DNA of 64,000 nt from the NCBI GenBank assembly GCA_021772465.1, contig JAJFLX010000017.1, forward strand, positions 198,531 through 262,530. The letters are read 5' to 3'. The notes beneath the pieces were generated by a model. That model did no database searches and was not told the DNA's origin. It saw nothing but the letters and a program-made list of their open reading frames with translations. The stretch is from Chlamydiota bacterium. Its GTDB lineage: Bacteria > Chlamydiota > Chlamydiia > Chlamydiales > JAAKFR01. How positions within the stretch are numbered: position 1 is the stretch's first letter; every line of letters begins with the position of its first letter. Shown one piece after another: positions 1-8,142 of this stretch. The position numbers and the translations under genes were made by a program.

Positions 1-171
1 AGTATTGAAAAGAATACTTTAATTACGGTTACAGGTATCGACAAGCAGCTGGTTGGTCAGTTTTCTGCTACAATACGCGCAACTAGACCTCCAGAACCCT
101 ACAAAGGAAAAGGAATTCGTTATTCTGACGAATATGTTCGTCGTAAAGCTGGTAAGGCAGGGAAGAAATAA
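1..171 (+). CDS. rplF: 50S ribosomal protein L6, C-terminal part
   Basis: The window opens inside this gene; 56 codons remain, ending with TAA at 169-171. The visible tail ([12 protein letters not shown], then a basic AGKAGKK end) is the conserved C-terminal signature of ribosomal protein L6, which binds 23S rRNA near the sarcin-ricin loop in the large subunit. The stop shares one base with the ATG of rplR (TAATG), so the two genes are translationally coupled. The order rplF-rplR-rpsE-rplO-secY is that of the spc operon. Identification is firm; the 5' part lies outside the window. Confidence 0.97.
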   Translation, partial: SIEKNTLITVTGIDKQLVGQFSATIRATRPPEPYKGKGIRYSDEYVRRKAGKAGKK

Positions 172-542
172 TGTTCAACGAGCTGAGTAAAAAAGTAAAA
201 CTGAAGAAAAAGCGCGCCCTGCGTGTACGAAAGCGACTAAAAGGGACTTTAGAGCGACCACGTCTTTGCGTGAATAAGAGCAACAAGCATCTTAGCGCTC
301 AAATTATTGATGATGATGCGGGCAAAACACTTGCAAGCGTAGCAACGTGTGATAAAGATTTGAAGGGAACGGAGATTGGTCGTAAAAATCGATCTTCTGC
401 GCGTCAGATTGGAACTAAGCTCGCGGAATTGGCGAAGAAGGGCAACATTAAATCAGTCGTTTTTGACCGAGGTGGAGCTAAATATCATGGTCTTTTGGCA
501 GAATTGGCTGAAGGGGCTCGAGAAGGGGGCTTGGAATTTTAA
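171..542 (+). CDS. rplR: 50S ribosomal protein L18
   Basis: This 123-residue protein has the L18 layout: a very basic N-terminus (residues 8-25), the RPRLCVNKSNKHL strand, and a C-terminal half with VVFDRGGAKYHG followed by LAELAEGAREGGLEF. L18 helps bring 5S rRNA into the large subunit. Length is normal for the family. The start is fixed by the one-base overlap with the rplF stop and by the family N-terminus. It lies between rplF and rpsE in the usual spc-operon order, with only three bases before the rpsE ATG, so it is co-transcribed and probably coupled with both neighbours. Confidence 0.97.
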   Translation: MFNELSKKVKLKKKRALRVRKRLKGTLERPRLCVNKSNKHLSAQIIDDDAGKTLASVATCDKDLKGTEIGRKNRSSARQIGTKLAELAKKGNIKSVVFDRGGAKYHGLLAELAEGAREGGLEF

Positions 543-545
543 GTT

Positions 546-1019
546 ATGAGTGAAAAAGAAGATAATCTAGAAGAGAAAGTTCTATTCATCAATCGATGCT
601 CTAAGGTAGTCAAGGGGGGAAGGAAGTTTAGTTTTTCAGCCCTCATCTTAGTTGGTGATAGAAATGGTAGAGTAGGATTTGGATTTGCAAAAGCTAACGA
701 GTTGACTGATGCAATACGTAAAGGTGGTGAGGCTGCCCGAAAGAATTTAATTTCTTTTGAGTTGGAAGGCACTACTATACCGCACGAAATTGTAGTCGAC
801 TATGATGGAGCACGCCTTCTTCTAAAGCCGGCAAAAGAGGGTTCTGGGATGATTGCAGGGTCCCGTGTGAGATCGATCCTAGAATTCGCAGGGCTTAGGG
901 ATATTGTTGCCAAGAACCTCGGTTCGAATAACCCCATTAATCAAGTGAAAGCGACTTTTAAAGCTCTATCTTTACTCAGAAATAGAGAAGAGATCATGAA
1001 ATTGAGAGAGGCTGTATGA
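546..1019 (+). CDS. rpsE: 30S ribosomal protein S5
   Basis: This 157-residue protein is S5, which acts in decoding accuracy and mRNA unwinding in the small subunit. The dsRNA-binding-type N-terminal domain (about residues 11-75) carries the RVGFGFAKANE loop and GGEAARKNL; the C-terminal half has the GSGMIAG segment and the NLGSNNPINQVKATFKAL helix region. The 3' end overlaps the rplO start by four bases (ATGA at 1016-1019). In most bacteria rpmD (L30) sits between rpsE and rplO; here there is no room for it, consistent with the absence of L30 at this locus in chlamydiae. Confidence 0.97.
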   Translation: MSEKEDNLEEKVLFINRCSKVVKGGRKFSFSALILVGDRNGRVGFGFAKANELTDAIRKGGEAARKNLISFELEGTTIPHEIVVDYDGARLLLKPAKEGSGMIAGSRVRSILEFAGLRDIVAKNLGSNNPINQVKATFKALSLLRNREEIMKLREAV

Positions 1020-1459
1020 CGACTAGACTCGAATCATTAAAAAATACTACGCGACCAGCGAAACGGAGAAAACTTTTAGGCCGTGGTCCTGGTTCGAAGC
1101 GTGGTAAGACGTCAGGCAGAGGAGAGAAGGGTGAAGGCTCTCGATCTGGTTATAAAAGACGGATGGGCTACATCGGTGGGGGCGTCCCTATTCATAAGAG
1201 CGCACCGACGCGTGGTTTTTCGAATGCTCGGTTTGCTAGGCGTCTCGATGTAGTGAATCTCGATCAGATTGATAAAATGTATGCTGATGGTGAAACCGTG
1301 AGCCTTGAAACGCTTCGAGGCAAAGGGTTTATCAGCGGTTCTTCTTATGGAGTCAAAGTCCTTGGAAATGGGGAGCTCACTAAGAAGGTAACTTTCCAAG
1401 TAGAAGCTGTCTCCAAGGGTGCGACGATAAAAATTCAAGAGGCTGGGATACCTATTTAA
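1016..1459 (+). CDS. rplO: 50S ribosomal protein L15
   Basis: This 147-residue protein is L15, an early-assembling large-subunit protein. The N-terminal third is the long Gly/Lys/Arg-rich extension that threads into 23S rRNA ([21 protein letters not shown], roughly residues 20-40), followed by the [14 protein letters not shown] segment. The C-terminal globular part contains [21 protein letters not shown], the conserved L15 signature. Start ATG at 1016 overlaps the rpsE stop by four bases, indicating translational coupling. secY follows after two bases, as in other spc operons. Confidence 0.97.
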   Translation: MTTRLESLKNTTRPAKRRKLLGRGPGSKRGKTSGRGEKGEGSRSGYKRRMGYIGGGVPIHKSAPTRGFSNARFARRLDVVNLDQIDKMYADGETVSLETLRGKGFISGSSYGVKVLGNGELTKKVTFQVEAVSKGATIKIQEAGIPI

Positions 1460-1461
1460 CT

Positions 1462-2832
1462 ATGTTCGAAGCCATTAGAAGGATTGCAAGCATTGGAGAG
1501 CTAAGAAGTAGGATTTTATTTACGATTCTCATGCTCATCATCTGTCGTGTAGGGGTATTTATCCCCGTACCCGGCATTAATGGAGAGCTAGCTCTAGCCT
1601 ACTTCAAGCAAGCAACCGGTGGTGGACAGAATCTTTTCCAGCTCGTAGACATCTTTTCTGGTGGAGCTTTTGCTCAGATGACAGTGATCGCTTTGGGAGT
1701 TGTCCCCTACATTTCAGCTTCGATCATCATGCAACTGTTGATGGCTTTAATGCCCAATCTCCAACGGGAAGTGCGTGAAAACCCAGATCAAGGTCGACGT
1801 AAAGTCAACAAATACACCCGTCTTTTTACCGTTTTTTTAGCGCTTGTACAATCTAGCCTTTTTGCCCGTTTTGCATTGAGTATGAACTTAGCAAATCCTG
1901 GCATCATTTTGCCCGAGATGCTCAAATTTCAAATGTTCGGATTGCCGTGGCTCTTTTTTCTCGTGACAGTCATGACTATGACAACAGGTACTATTTTCTT
2001 GATGTGGATAGGCGAGCAGATCACTGAGAAGGGCATCGGAAATGGAATGAGTCTGATCATTACAGTTGGTATCATCGCCTCATTGCCCTCAACTGTCGGG
2101 AATGTCGTCAAACAGCTCAACCTTGACTCTCAAGAGCCAGGCCAGCTCACACTTTCTGCTCTACTTGTTTTGTTTGCAGTTTTTGTGCTCGTTATCATCG
2201 CGACAATTTTGATTATTCAAGGTGTTAGAAAGATACCTATTCAGTATGCACGTCGTATTGTGGGTAGACGTGAAGTGCAAGGTGGAGGGTCTTATGTTCC
2301 TCTGAAGATCAACTACGCTGGGGTAATTCCTGTCATTTTCGCCTCAGCACTACTTATGTTTCCAGCGACTATTGCACAGTTTTTAGGAAGAGGTGGATTT
2401 CTTACTTCAGTGGCTAATGCGCTCACACCCGGTAGTTTGTTTTACATGGCGACATTTGTAATCTTGATTCTATTTTTCACCTACTTTTGGACCGCAACAC
2501 AGTTTCACCCAGAGCAGATTGCTTCTGATATGAAGAGAAATGGGGCATTTATTCCAGGTATTCGTCAAGGAAAGCCGACTCAGGACTTTCTCGAGTCGAC
2601 CATGAATCGCATCACTCTCATTGGAGCCATTTTTTTAGCCCTTATTGCTATCCTTCCTAGTATTGTAAGTAAAATTTTAAAGATAGATCAATCAATAAGC
2701 TACTTTTTTGGTGGAACAGCTTTATTGATCTTAGTCGGTGTCGTTTTAGATACTTTGAAACAAGTTGAATCCCATCTTCTCACAAAGAAATATGACGGCT
2801 TCATGAGCCGAAAAAAAGTGAGAGGAAGGTAG
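1462..2832 (+). CDS. secY: Preprotein translocase subunit SecY
   Basis: SecY forms the channel of the Sec translocon in the inner membrane. The 456-residue product has the expected ten hydrophobic spans and family motifs: the N-terminal GVFIPVPGI plug-entry region, [13 protein letters not shown], the [16 protein letters not shown] segment, [10 protein letters not shown] in the C5 cytosolic loop, and [15 protein letters not shown] near the C-terminus. It ends in a basic tail (KKVRGR). Length matches the family. It sits two bases after rplO; adk, map, infA and rpmJ, often found after secY, are missing here and rpsM follows after 65 bases. Confidence 0.97.
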   Translation: MFEAIRRIASIGELRSRILFTILMLIICRVGVFIPVPGINGELALAYFKQATGGGQNLFQLVDIFSGGAFAQMTVIALGVVPYISASIIMQLLMALMPNLQREVRENPDQGRRKVNKYTRLFTVFLALVQSSLFARFALSMNLANPGIILPEMLKFQMFGLPWLFFLVTVMTMTTGTIFLMWIGEQITEKGIGNGMSLIITVGIIASLPSTVGNVVKQLNLDSQEPGQLTLSALLVLFAVFVLVIIATILIIQGVRKIPIQYARRIVGRREVQGGGSYVPLKINYAGVIPVIFASALLMFPATIAQFLGRGGFLTSVANALTPGSLFYMATFVILILFFTYFWTATQFHPEQIASDMKRNGAFIPGIRQGKPTQDFLESTMNRITLIGAIFLALIAILPSIVSKILKIDQSISYFFGGTALLILVGVVLDTLKQVESHLLTKKYDGFMSRKKVRGR

Positions 2833-2897
2833 TTGATTTTAAAGATGCTCCTTGGTAGGATCTTGTGAATTTTGAACGTAAAATGGATTAGAAGCTT

Positions 2898-3266
2898 ATG
2901 CCACGTGTCATTGGTATAGATATACCCGGTAAAAAAAGATTGGTTGTTAGCCTTACTTATATTTATGGAGTGGGGAGAACAAGAGCTGAAGAGATTATCG
3001 AAAAGCTCGGTTTGAGTCAGGATATGCGTGCTGATAAGCTTTCTGGAGAGGATATTGTTCGTGTCAATGAACTTCTTCAAAATGATTATGTCGTTGAAGG
3101 GGATTTAAGAAGGCAAACGCAGAGCGATATTAAGCGTTTGATAAGTATTCATTCTTACAGGGGCTTGAGACACCGTCTTGGACTTCCAGTGAGGGGACAG
3201 CGTACACAGAAGAATTCGCGCACTCGTAAAGGAAAGCGTAAGACCGTAGCTGGTAAGAAGAAGTAA
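2898..3266 (+). CDS. rpsM: 30S ribosomal protein S13
   Basis: S13 sits in the head of the small subunit, contacts tRNA and takes part in intersubunit bridging. The 122-residue product starts with PRVIGIDIPGKKR, has the YIYGVGRTRA helix-hairpin-helix region, and ends with GLPVRGQRTQKNSRTRKG and a Lys-rich tail that enters the P site. Length is normal. It is separated from secY by 65 bases in which no further gene (rpmJ would be expected in many bacteria) can be read. rpsK follows after 17 bases with its own Shine-Dalgarno. Confidence 0.97.
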   Translation: MPRVIGIDIPGKKRLVVSLTYIYGVGRTRAEEIIEKLGLSQDMRADKLSGEDIVRVNELLQNDYVVEGDLRRQTQSDIKRLISIHSYRGLRHRLGLPVRGQRTQKNSRTRKGKRKTVAGKKK

Positions 3267-3283
3267 TTTAAGGAGAAGGACTC

Positions 3284-3691
3284 TTGGCAAAACAAGTACA
3301 GTCAAAGAAGGGTGCTACAAAGACACGTAAGAAGATTAACAGGAACATTCCTTCTGGAATTGTTCATGTTAAAGCGACTTTTAATAACACTTTGATCTCA
3401 ATAACAGATCCATCTGGAAACGTAGTTTCTTGGGCCTCTGCTGGGAAGCTAGGTTATTCAGGCTCTAGAAAATCTTCTGGTTTTGCCGCAACGATTGCAG
3501 CACAGAGTGCAGCAAAGAATGCGACAACTATGGGAATGAAAGAGGTTGAGGTTCTTTTGAAAGGACCTGGAGCTGGAAGAGAATCCGCCGTAAGAGGATT
3601 GATCAGTGGGGGACTGATGGTCACAGCTATTAAAGATAGGACCCCTGTGCCCCATAATGGGTGCCGCCCCCGTAAGAGACGTAGAGTGTAA
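3284..3691 (+). CDS. rpsK: 30S ribosomal protein S11 (TTG start)
   Basis: S11 forms part of the small-subunit platform at the mRNA exit site. The 135-residue product contains [21 protein letters not shown], the [14 protein letters not shown] region, [14 protein letters not shown] and the C-terminal [16 protein letters not shown], all diagnostic. The start codon is TTG at 3284, eight bases after a clear AAGGAG; the residues that follow (AKQVQSKKG) fit the family start, and no ATG is available upstream. rpoA follows after 12 bases, as in the alpha operon. Confidence 0.97.
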   Translation: MAKQVQSKKGATKTRKKINRNIPSGIVHVKATFNNTLISITDPSGNVVSWASAGKLGYSGSRKSSGFAATIAAQSAAKNATTMGMKEVEVLLKGPGAGRESAVRGLISGGLMVTAIKDRTPVPHNGCRPRKRRRV

Positions 3692-3703
3692 GGAGTTTCA
3701 CAC

Positions 3704-4801
3704 ATGCCCGCAGTTCTTTATGATAAGTTCGAGATGCCTGAATGCATCAAAATAGACGAATCGTCTGAATCTAGAAATTTTTGCAAGTTTATTGCTGAGC
3801 CCTTCGAACGTGGGGTAGGTCACACCATGGGAAATGCGATGCGTCGCATGCTCCTCACAGCCATAGAGGCACCTGCGATAGTCTCCTTTCACTTTGAAGG
3901 TGTGCCGCACGAGTACATGGCAATTGAGGGTGTGGTTGAAGATGTTACTAATATCATTCTCAATTTGAAGGGAGCACTTCTTAGAAGGATCCCTACAGAT
4001 GAGAATCCCAATGTGCGTGAACCAACTGTGCTAACGACAATGTTGGATATCAAGCAGAGCGACTTGGGAGAAACGGGTCAAGTAGTAGTAAAGTTAGGCG
4101 ATATCATCCCTAGTGCTCAATATGAGGTCGTCAATCCAGAGCTTCCTATCTTTTCTGTTACGAAGCCGTTGACTAAGAGAATTGATATTAAGGTAGCAAT
4201 TGGACGTGGTTACGTTCCCTCTGAGTTTCAAAATATTGAAACTTCTGTTGTTGATGAAATCGTGATGGATTCGACTTTTTCCCCTGTAACTATGGTGAAC
4301 TACTTTGTTGAAGATACTCGTGTGGGACAGCAGACCGATCTTGACAGACTTGTATTGGAAGTGACAACAGATGGGAGGGTTTCACCTCGGGAGGCTGTTG
4401 CGTTTGCTTCAAAGATCTTGATCCAGCATCTAAATGCTTTTAACGAGATGGATGAAAGAGAGATCTCTTTTGAGGAACCTGTCACAACTGATGACACAGA
4501 CCTCGATGATTTGATGCATAAATTAGCTCTTGGAATTAATGAGATTGAACTCTCTGTTCGCTCGACCAACTGTTTGAATGGAGCAAATATAGCAACAATT
4601 GGCGAGCTTGTCGTGATGCCCGAGCCGAAATTGCTTCAGTTTAGAAATTTTGGAAAGAAGTCTTTGAATGAGATTAAGGCAAAGCTCAACGAAATGAATC
4701 TAAGTCTCGGCATGGATCTTACGCGCTTTGGCATAACTGAAGAGAATATAAAAGACAAAATTGCTGAGCATCATGAAAATGTAAGAGGATCCACTCTATG
4801 A
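3704..4801 (+). CDS. rpoA: RNA polymerase alpha subunit
   Basis: The alpha subunit dimerises to nucleate RNA polymerase and contacts promoter UP elements and activators. The 365-residue product has the N-terminal assembly domain (about 1-240, with [20 protein letters not shown] and [21 protein letters not shown]) and a C-terminal helix-hairpin-helix domain (about 275-345, with [21 protein letters not shown] and [13 protein letters not shown]). It is slightly longer than the E. coli protein (329), as is usual in chlamydiae. The 3' end overlaps rplQ by four bases (ATGA), so the two are translationally coupled. Confidence 0.97.
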   Translation: MPAVLYDKFEMPECIKIDESSESRNFCKFIAEPFERGVGHTMGNAMRRMLLTAIEAPAIVSFHFEGVPHEYMAIEGVVEDVTNIILNLKGALLRRIPTDENPNVREPTVLTTMLDIKQSDLGETGQVVVKLGDIIPSAQYEVVNPELPIFSVTKPLTKRIDIKVAIGRGYVPSEFQNIETSVVDEIVMDSTFSPVTMVNYFVEDTRVGQQTDLDRLVLEVTTDGRVSPREAVAFASKILIQHLNAFNEMDEREISFEEPVTTDDTDLDDLMHKLALGINEIELSVRSTNCLNGANIATIGELVVMPEPKLLQFRNFGKKSLNEIKAKLNEMNLSLGMDLTRFGITEENIKDKIAEHHENVRGSTL

Positions 4802-5226
4802 GACACAGAAAAAGGACTTTGAAACTAGGCAGAACGACCTCTCATAATCGTTGTATGATTGCGAACATGCTGAAATCGCTTATCGAACATGAGAAGATTA
4901 CAACTACCGTTGCAAAGGCAAAAGAAATTCGTAGACATGCTGACAGGATGATTACACTGGCTAAAAAGGATTCTTTAGAGAGTCGGCGCAGTGTGGTTGC
5001 GAAGCTGATGATTCGTTACAATCAATTGACTAGTAAAGAGGTTAGGGAGGCAAAAGCTGGTGATACCTCTGCTTATAATGCTGACCGAAAGGTACTAGGA
5101 AAGCTTTTTGGAACGTTAGGACCTAGATTTGTGAGCAGGCAGGGTGGGTATACCCGAATTATTCGTGGGAACCACCGTGTGGGTGACAACGCACAAACCT
5201 GCGTTCTTGAATTTCTCAGTGAATAA
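4798..5226 (+). CDS. rplQ: 50S ribosomal protein L17
   Basis: L17 lies near the peptide exit tunnel of the large subunit. The 142-residue product starts [12 protein letters not shown], then has [24 protein letters not shown] and the [15 protein letters not shown] region, all typical of L17. Length is within the family range. The start overlaps the end of rpoA by four bases. It is the last ribosomal gene of the operon; gapA follows 39 bases later on the same strand with its own Shine-Dalgarno, as in Chlamydia, where gapA also closes this gene string. Confidence 0.97.
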   Translation: MRHRKRTLKLGRTTSHNRCMIANMLKSLIEHEKITTTVAKAKEIRRHADRMITLAKKDSLESRRSVVAKLMIRYNQLTSKEVREAKAGDTSAYNADRKVLGKLFGTLGPRFVSRQGGYTRIIRGNHRVGDNAQTCVLEFLSE

Positions 5227-5265
5227 ATGTTATGTTGACCTCTTTTATCAAGAGGAGGCTGAGAA

Positions 5266-6285
5266 GTGACAAAGCGAATTGCAATAAATGGATTAGGCCG
5301 TATAGGTCGACATGTCTTGAGACATGCACTTCAAGCTGATGATCTTCAGGTAGTAGCTGTAAACGACTTGGTATCGGCTGATCATCTTGCGTATCTTTTA
5401 AAATTCGATTCTACTCATGGCAAGATTAGAGCTTCAATTGAGTCCAAGCAGAATAAGCTGATAGTCAATGATGTTGAGATTGAGGTTTATAACCAGATGG
5501 ACCCTTCTAGACTCCCTTGGCAGCAGCTTAAAATTGACTATGTCGTCGAAGCTACGGGGCGCTTTAATAGCAAAGAAGAGGCGATCAAGCATATTGAGGC
5601 GGGAGCTCGAAGGGTGGTGTTGACAGCTCCTGCCAAAGGCGATGGGATTGGCACTTTTGTCATGGGCGTGAACCACACGAAGTACGATCCTACAACCGAT
5701 CATATTGTATCCAATGCGTCGTGCACAACCAACTGCTTAGCCCCTATGACAAAGATTCTTCTCGATCATTATGGGATCGAAGAAGGTCTAATGACTACGG
5801 TGCATGCTATGACCGCTGTACAAGCAGTTGTTGATGGCGCTTCGCGAAAAGACTGGAGAGCGGGCAGGGGAGCTTCTCAAAACATCATTCCAGCATCGAC
5901 GGGTGCTGCTAAAGCGGTTGGGCTTTGCCTTCCTGAGGTCCAAGGCAAACTCACTGGCATGGCTTTTCGGGTCCCTGTTGCCGATGTTTCAGTTGTCGAT
6001 CTTACTGTACGACTTTCAACACCTACGACCTATGCAGATATTTGTAAGAAGATGCGTGAAGCTTCTGAGGGTAACATGCAGGGGATCATAGAGTACTGCG
6101 ATGAGCAGGTTGTGTCGTCGGATTTCATTAGTTCAACAGCTTCTTGCATTTTTGATTCATTGGCAGGAATTGCTCTGAACAATCATTTTTTCAAATTAGT
6201 CGCTTGGTATGACAATGAGATGAGTTATGCTATTCGGATTGTGGATCTTATTCGTTACATATCAAGCCAAGAAAATAAGGAATAG
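5266..6285 (+). CDS. gapA: Glyceraldehyde-3-phosphate dehydrogenase
   Basis: This 339-residue enzyme oxidises and phosphorylates glyceraldehyde 3-phosphate with NAD+ in glycolysis. It has the Rossmann start ([13 protein letters not shown]), the catalytic [12 protein letters not shown] motif with Cys153, the partner His in the TTVHAMTA stretch, and the C-terminal [16 protein letters not shown]. The start is GTG at 5266, nine bases after AGAGGAGG. Length is normal. It directly follows the ribosomal operon, the position gapA holds in C. trachomatis (CT505). Confidence 0.97.
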   Translation: MTKRIAINGLGRIGRHVLRHALQADDLQVVAVNDLVSADHLAYLLKFDSTHGKIRASIESKQNKLIVNDVEIEVYNQMDPSRLPWQQLKIDYVVEATGRFNSKEEAIKHIEAGARRVVLTAPAKGDGIGTFVMGVNHTKYDPTTDHIVSNASCTTNCLAPMTKILLDHYGIEEGLMTTVHAMTAVQAVVDGASRKDWRAGRGASQNIIPASTGAAKAVGLCLPEVQGKLTGMAFRVPVADVSVVDLTVRLSTPTTYADICKKMREASEGNMQGIIEYCDEQVVSSDFISSTASCIFDSLAGIALNNHFFKLVAWYDNEMSYAIRIVDLIRYISSQENKE

Positions 6286-6287
6286 TT

Positions 6288-6860
6288 GTGAATTTTACAC
6301 GTGAACCCATCATTGAAACGATCATTACTCCAAAGGAGGGGTACACCCTTGCTTTGAGAAATTCAAAAGGAGCAGGTCAAGAGGAGTACTTTGTCGATGC
6401 TGTTGAAGTGATCACTTTTGCTAATTGCTGCTTTTTTAGGTCCTTGGAGAAGCCCAAGTGTTTTTTAGTTCCGGTATCTGATTATGAGATCATTGAGGTG
6501 AGAGAGGCGCGGATGGTGCTTAAATCTGCCTCTTCTGAGCGGGGAGGAATTAAGATTGCGGGTGGGCGGGAGACTTCCATCAAGGCTCCAGTTGAGGAAG
6601 AAGAGAAGGTTCCTGAGAAGAAGAAGGAGAAGCAGCGCCGCCCTCGTAAGCGACGCGCTACCGCTACTGAGCCGAAAGAGGGTGAGGCGGAAATTCCTCG
6701 CCCATCGCTTATCCCTCCCCCTTCTACGTTAATTGCTGGGCAGAAGAAGGAGGAAGAGGCGCCAAAAAAGTCCGATCAGGAGGGTTTATCACCCGAGCCC
6801 TCCGTGCCTTTATCGGAGGTCAATGAGCCAGCCTCACCCCTCTTACCAGAGGACACATAA
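6288..6860 (+). CDS. Conserved-position protein of unknown function with a basic C-terminal tail
   Basis: I do not recognise a named family. The 190-residue product has an ordered-looking N-terminal part (about 1-95, beta-rich, with FRSLEKPKCFLVPVSDYEIIEV) and a low-complexity C-terminal half full of Glu, Lys, Arg and Pro (KKKEKQRRPRKRRAT), likely disordered. Start is GTG at 6288 after AAGGA, two bases past the gapA stop. In C. trachomatis gapA is also followed by a hypothetical gene (CT504), so this may be its counterpart by position; I cannot confirm homology. The 3' end overlaps the next gene by 38 bases. Confidence 0.75.
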   Translation: MNFTREPIIETIITPKEGYTLALRNSKGAGQEEYFVDAVEVITFANCCFFRSLEKPKCFLVPVSDYEIIEVREARMVLKSASSERGGIKIAGGRETSIKAPVEEEEKVPEKKKEKQRRPRKRRATATEPKEGEAEIPRPSLIPPPSTLIAGQKKEEEAPKKSDQEGLSPEPSVPLSEVNEPASPLLPEDT

Positions 6861-7329
6861 ATACACTTTTGGGTATGCCCCTTCGGGTCATTTTACTCTT
6901 CTCAACAAGTGGGGAGAGCCCTTTTATGAGAGAGCTCTTCCCTTGTTTCAAAAGGTTTTGAGCCACCTGCTTTGGCTGGTTCTCTTTTTGATACTGACGC
7001 GACTGCACCCTTGGTTCATGGCGTTTGTGTTTTTCTCTCTTTTTTTACTTGGGATGAGGCTTACGGCGTTGATGTTGTCGGGTGGTTTGCGACCGATTCT
7101 TTTTCCTCCGCTTTGGGTTCGCCTCTCGAATCAACTGCGAAGAGGTGCTGACGAGCGAATCCTTGCGAAGCACGGTTTGGAAAAACATCCTGGGTTACTT
7201 ACCAACCTTATCTTATCTCAGTTGCACACCCCATCTAATGCGCTTGTTACAACGGAGAGGGCGTTGGAGTTGTATCCGGATCATGAGGTATTGCAATCTC
7301 TCTACAATTTCTTGACCAAAACGGAATGA
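6823..7329 (+). CDS. Small membrane protein of unknown function
   Basis: The 168-residue reading frame starts at ATG 6823, just after GGAGGT, inside the 3' end of the previous gene. Residues about 35-80 form two adjacent hydrophobic spans (LLWLVLFLILTRL and FMAFVFFSLFLLGMRLTALML). The C-terminal part (about 110-168) is soluble-looking and resembles a tetratricopeptide-like helix pair (NALVTTERALELYPDHEVLQSL). The frame can be extended upstream to 6733, but that part is an Arg-rich shadow of the preceding gene. Overlap suggests coupling with it. Function unknown. Confidence 0.65.
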   Translation: MSQPHPSYQRTHKYTFGYAPSGHFTLLNKWGEPFYERALPLFQKVLSHLLWLVLFLILTRLHPWFMAFVFFSLFLLGMRLTALMLSGGLRPILFPPLWVRLSNQLRRGADERILAKHGLEKHPGLLTNLILSQLHTPSNALVTTERALELYPDHEVLQSLYNFLTKTE

Positions 7330-7341
7330 GCGACCTACACT
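7312..7341 (+). promoter_or_regulatory. Putative promoter of tRNA-Leu
   Basis: TTGACC (7312-7317), an 18-base spacer and TACACT (7336-7341) lie at the end of the preceding coding sequence, placing a start site close to the 5' end of the tRNA at 7352. Inferred from consensus only. Confidence 0.5.
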
Positions 7342-7351
7342 GTTCTCCCTA

Positions 7352-7434
7352 GCTCGGGTGGTGAAATGGTAGACACAAGGGACTTAAAATCCCTTGCTCT
7401 TTTGGGCGTGCGGGTTCGAGTCCCGCCCCGAGCA
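7352..7434 (+). tRNA. tRNA-Leu (anticodon UAA)
   Basis: The acceptor stem GCTCGGG pairs with CCCGAGC (7427-7433), with discriminator A at 7434. The D arm follows, then an anticodon stem AGGGA/TCCCT enclosing a loop with TAA at 7385-7387, a long class-II variable arm (TGCTCTTTTGGGCGT) and a T arm GCGGG-TTCGAGT-CCCGC. The long variable arm and anticodon make it a leucine tRNA reading UUA. CCA is not encoded. It marks the boundary between the conserved ribosomal block and an accessory region. Confidence 0.97.
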
Positions 7435-7563
7435 AACTAAAACATAATGACTTAGGTTTGCAATAGTAAAACCTATTTTGAACCTAGGTCAATTTTGTCC
7501 AATCCCTGTCCACCTTTTCTGAAGGTTAGAGAGGCAACTAAACTAATTATTTTAGCAAATGAT

Positions 7564-8073
7564 ATGAAAAGTCACCCAATGAAACAGATAGCATTAAAGA
7601 TGCATGCAATGAAGCTAGTCGGTATTTGTGTGCGCACGAGCTACAATCAAGAGCTAGACAAAATGAATGGGAATATTTTTCCTTGCGTACAGAAATACTT
7701 TCACGAGGCACTTTTTAAAAACATCTCTAATAGGAAAAAGCCAGGTACGACTTTTTGTGCCTATACAGAATATGATAGTGATTACAAAGGTGCTTATACT
7801 TACTTTATCGGAGAAGAGGTCACCGATGTAGATGGTTCTGTGCCTGAAGGGTTTCAAACTCTATTAATTCCCAGTCAATACTATGCTAAATTTACGACTG
7901 AACCTGCGCCAATGCCCGAGGTTATTGTGAATTCTTGGAGAAGTATTTGGGCAATGTCCCCTGAAGAGTTAGGGGGAAAGAGGAGCTATCAAACCGATTT
8001 TGAGATTTATGATGAAAGGGCTGCTGATCATCAAAATATCGTCATGGATCTATATGTAGGTATAAATTTCTAA
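7564..8073 (+). CDS. GyrI/Cass2-like effector-binding protein
   Basis: From ATG 7564 the product has 169 residues and consists of a single domain resembling the effector-binding (GyrI-like, SOUL-type beta-alpha-beta) fold, closest in feel to the integron-associated effector-binding proteins (Cass2). Indicators are LVGICVRTSYNQELD near the start, AYTEYDSDYKGAYTYFIGEEV in the middle, and the C-terminal SIWAMSPEEL...RSYQTDFEIYDE...MDLYVGI. No DNA-binding domain is attached. Family members bind lipophilic or cationic drugs. The start is uncertain: TTG 7495 and ATG 7579 are alternatives and none has a clear Shine-Dalgarno. A multidrug-type MFS pump follows. Confidence 0.75.
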   Translation: MKSHPMKQIALKMHAMKLVGICVRTSYNQELDKMNGNIFPCVQKYFHEALFKNISNRKKPGTTFCAYTEYDSDYKGAYTYFIGEEVTDVDGSVPEGFQTLLIPSQYYAKFTTEPAPMPEVIVNSWRSIWAMSPEELGGKRSYQTDFEIYDERAADHQNIVMDLYVGINF

Positions 8074-8106
8074 TATTTAGTAATATAGATCTTGTGTTGA
8101 TCGTGA

Positions 8107-8135
8107 TTGATTTTTACTTTCAGGTAAGTGATACC
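8107..8135 (+). promoter_or_regulatory. Putative promoter, leaderless type, for the MFS gene
   Basis: TTGATT (8107-8112), 17 bases, GATACC (8130-8135), then 7 bases to ATG 8143. No Shine-Dalgarno precedes that ATG. A start site 6-8 bases after the -10 would fall on the start codon. Confidence 0.45.
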
Positions 8136-8142
8136 ATTCAAA

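Noticed and set aside
2833..2897. Possible rpmJ between secY and rpsM
   Set aside because: The 65 bases are too short and contain no frame with the L36 cysteine/histidine pattern.
7495..7563. N-terminal extension of the effector-binding protein from TTG 7495
   Set aside because: No Shine-Dalgarno, and the extra residues do not fit the domain start.
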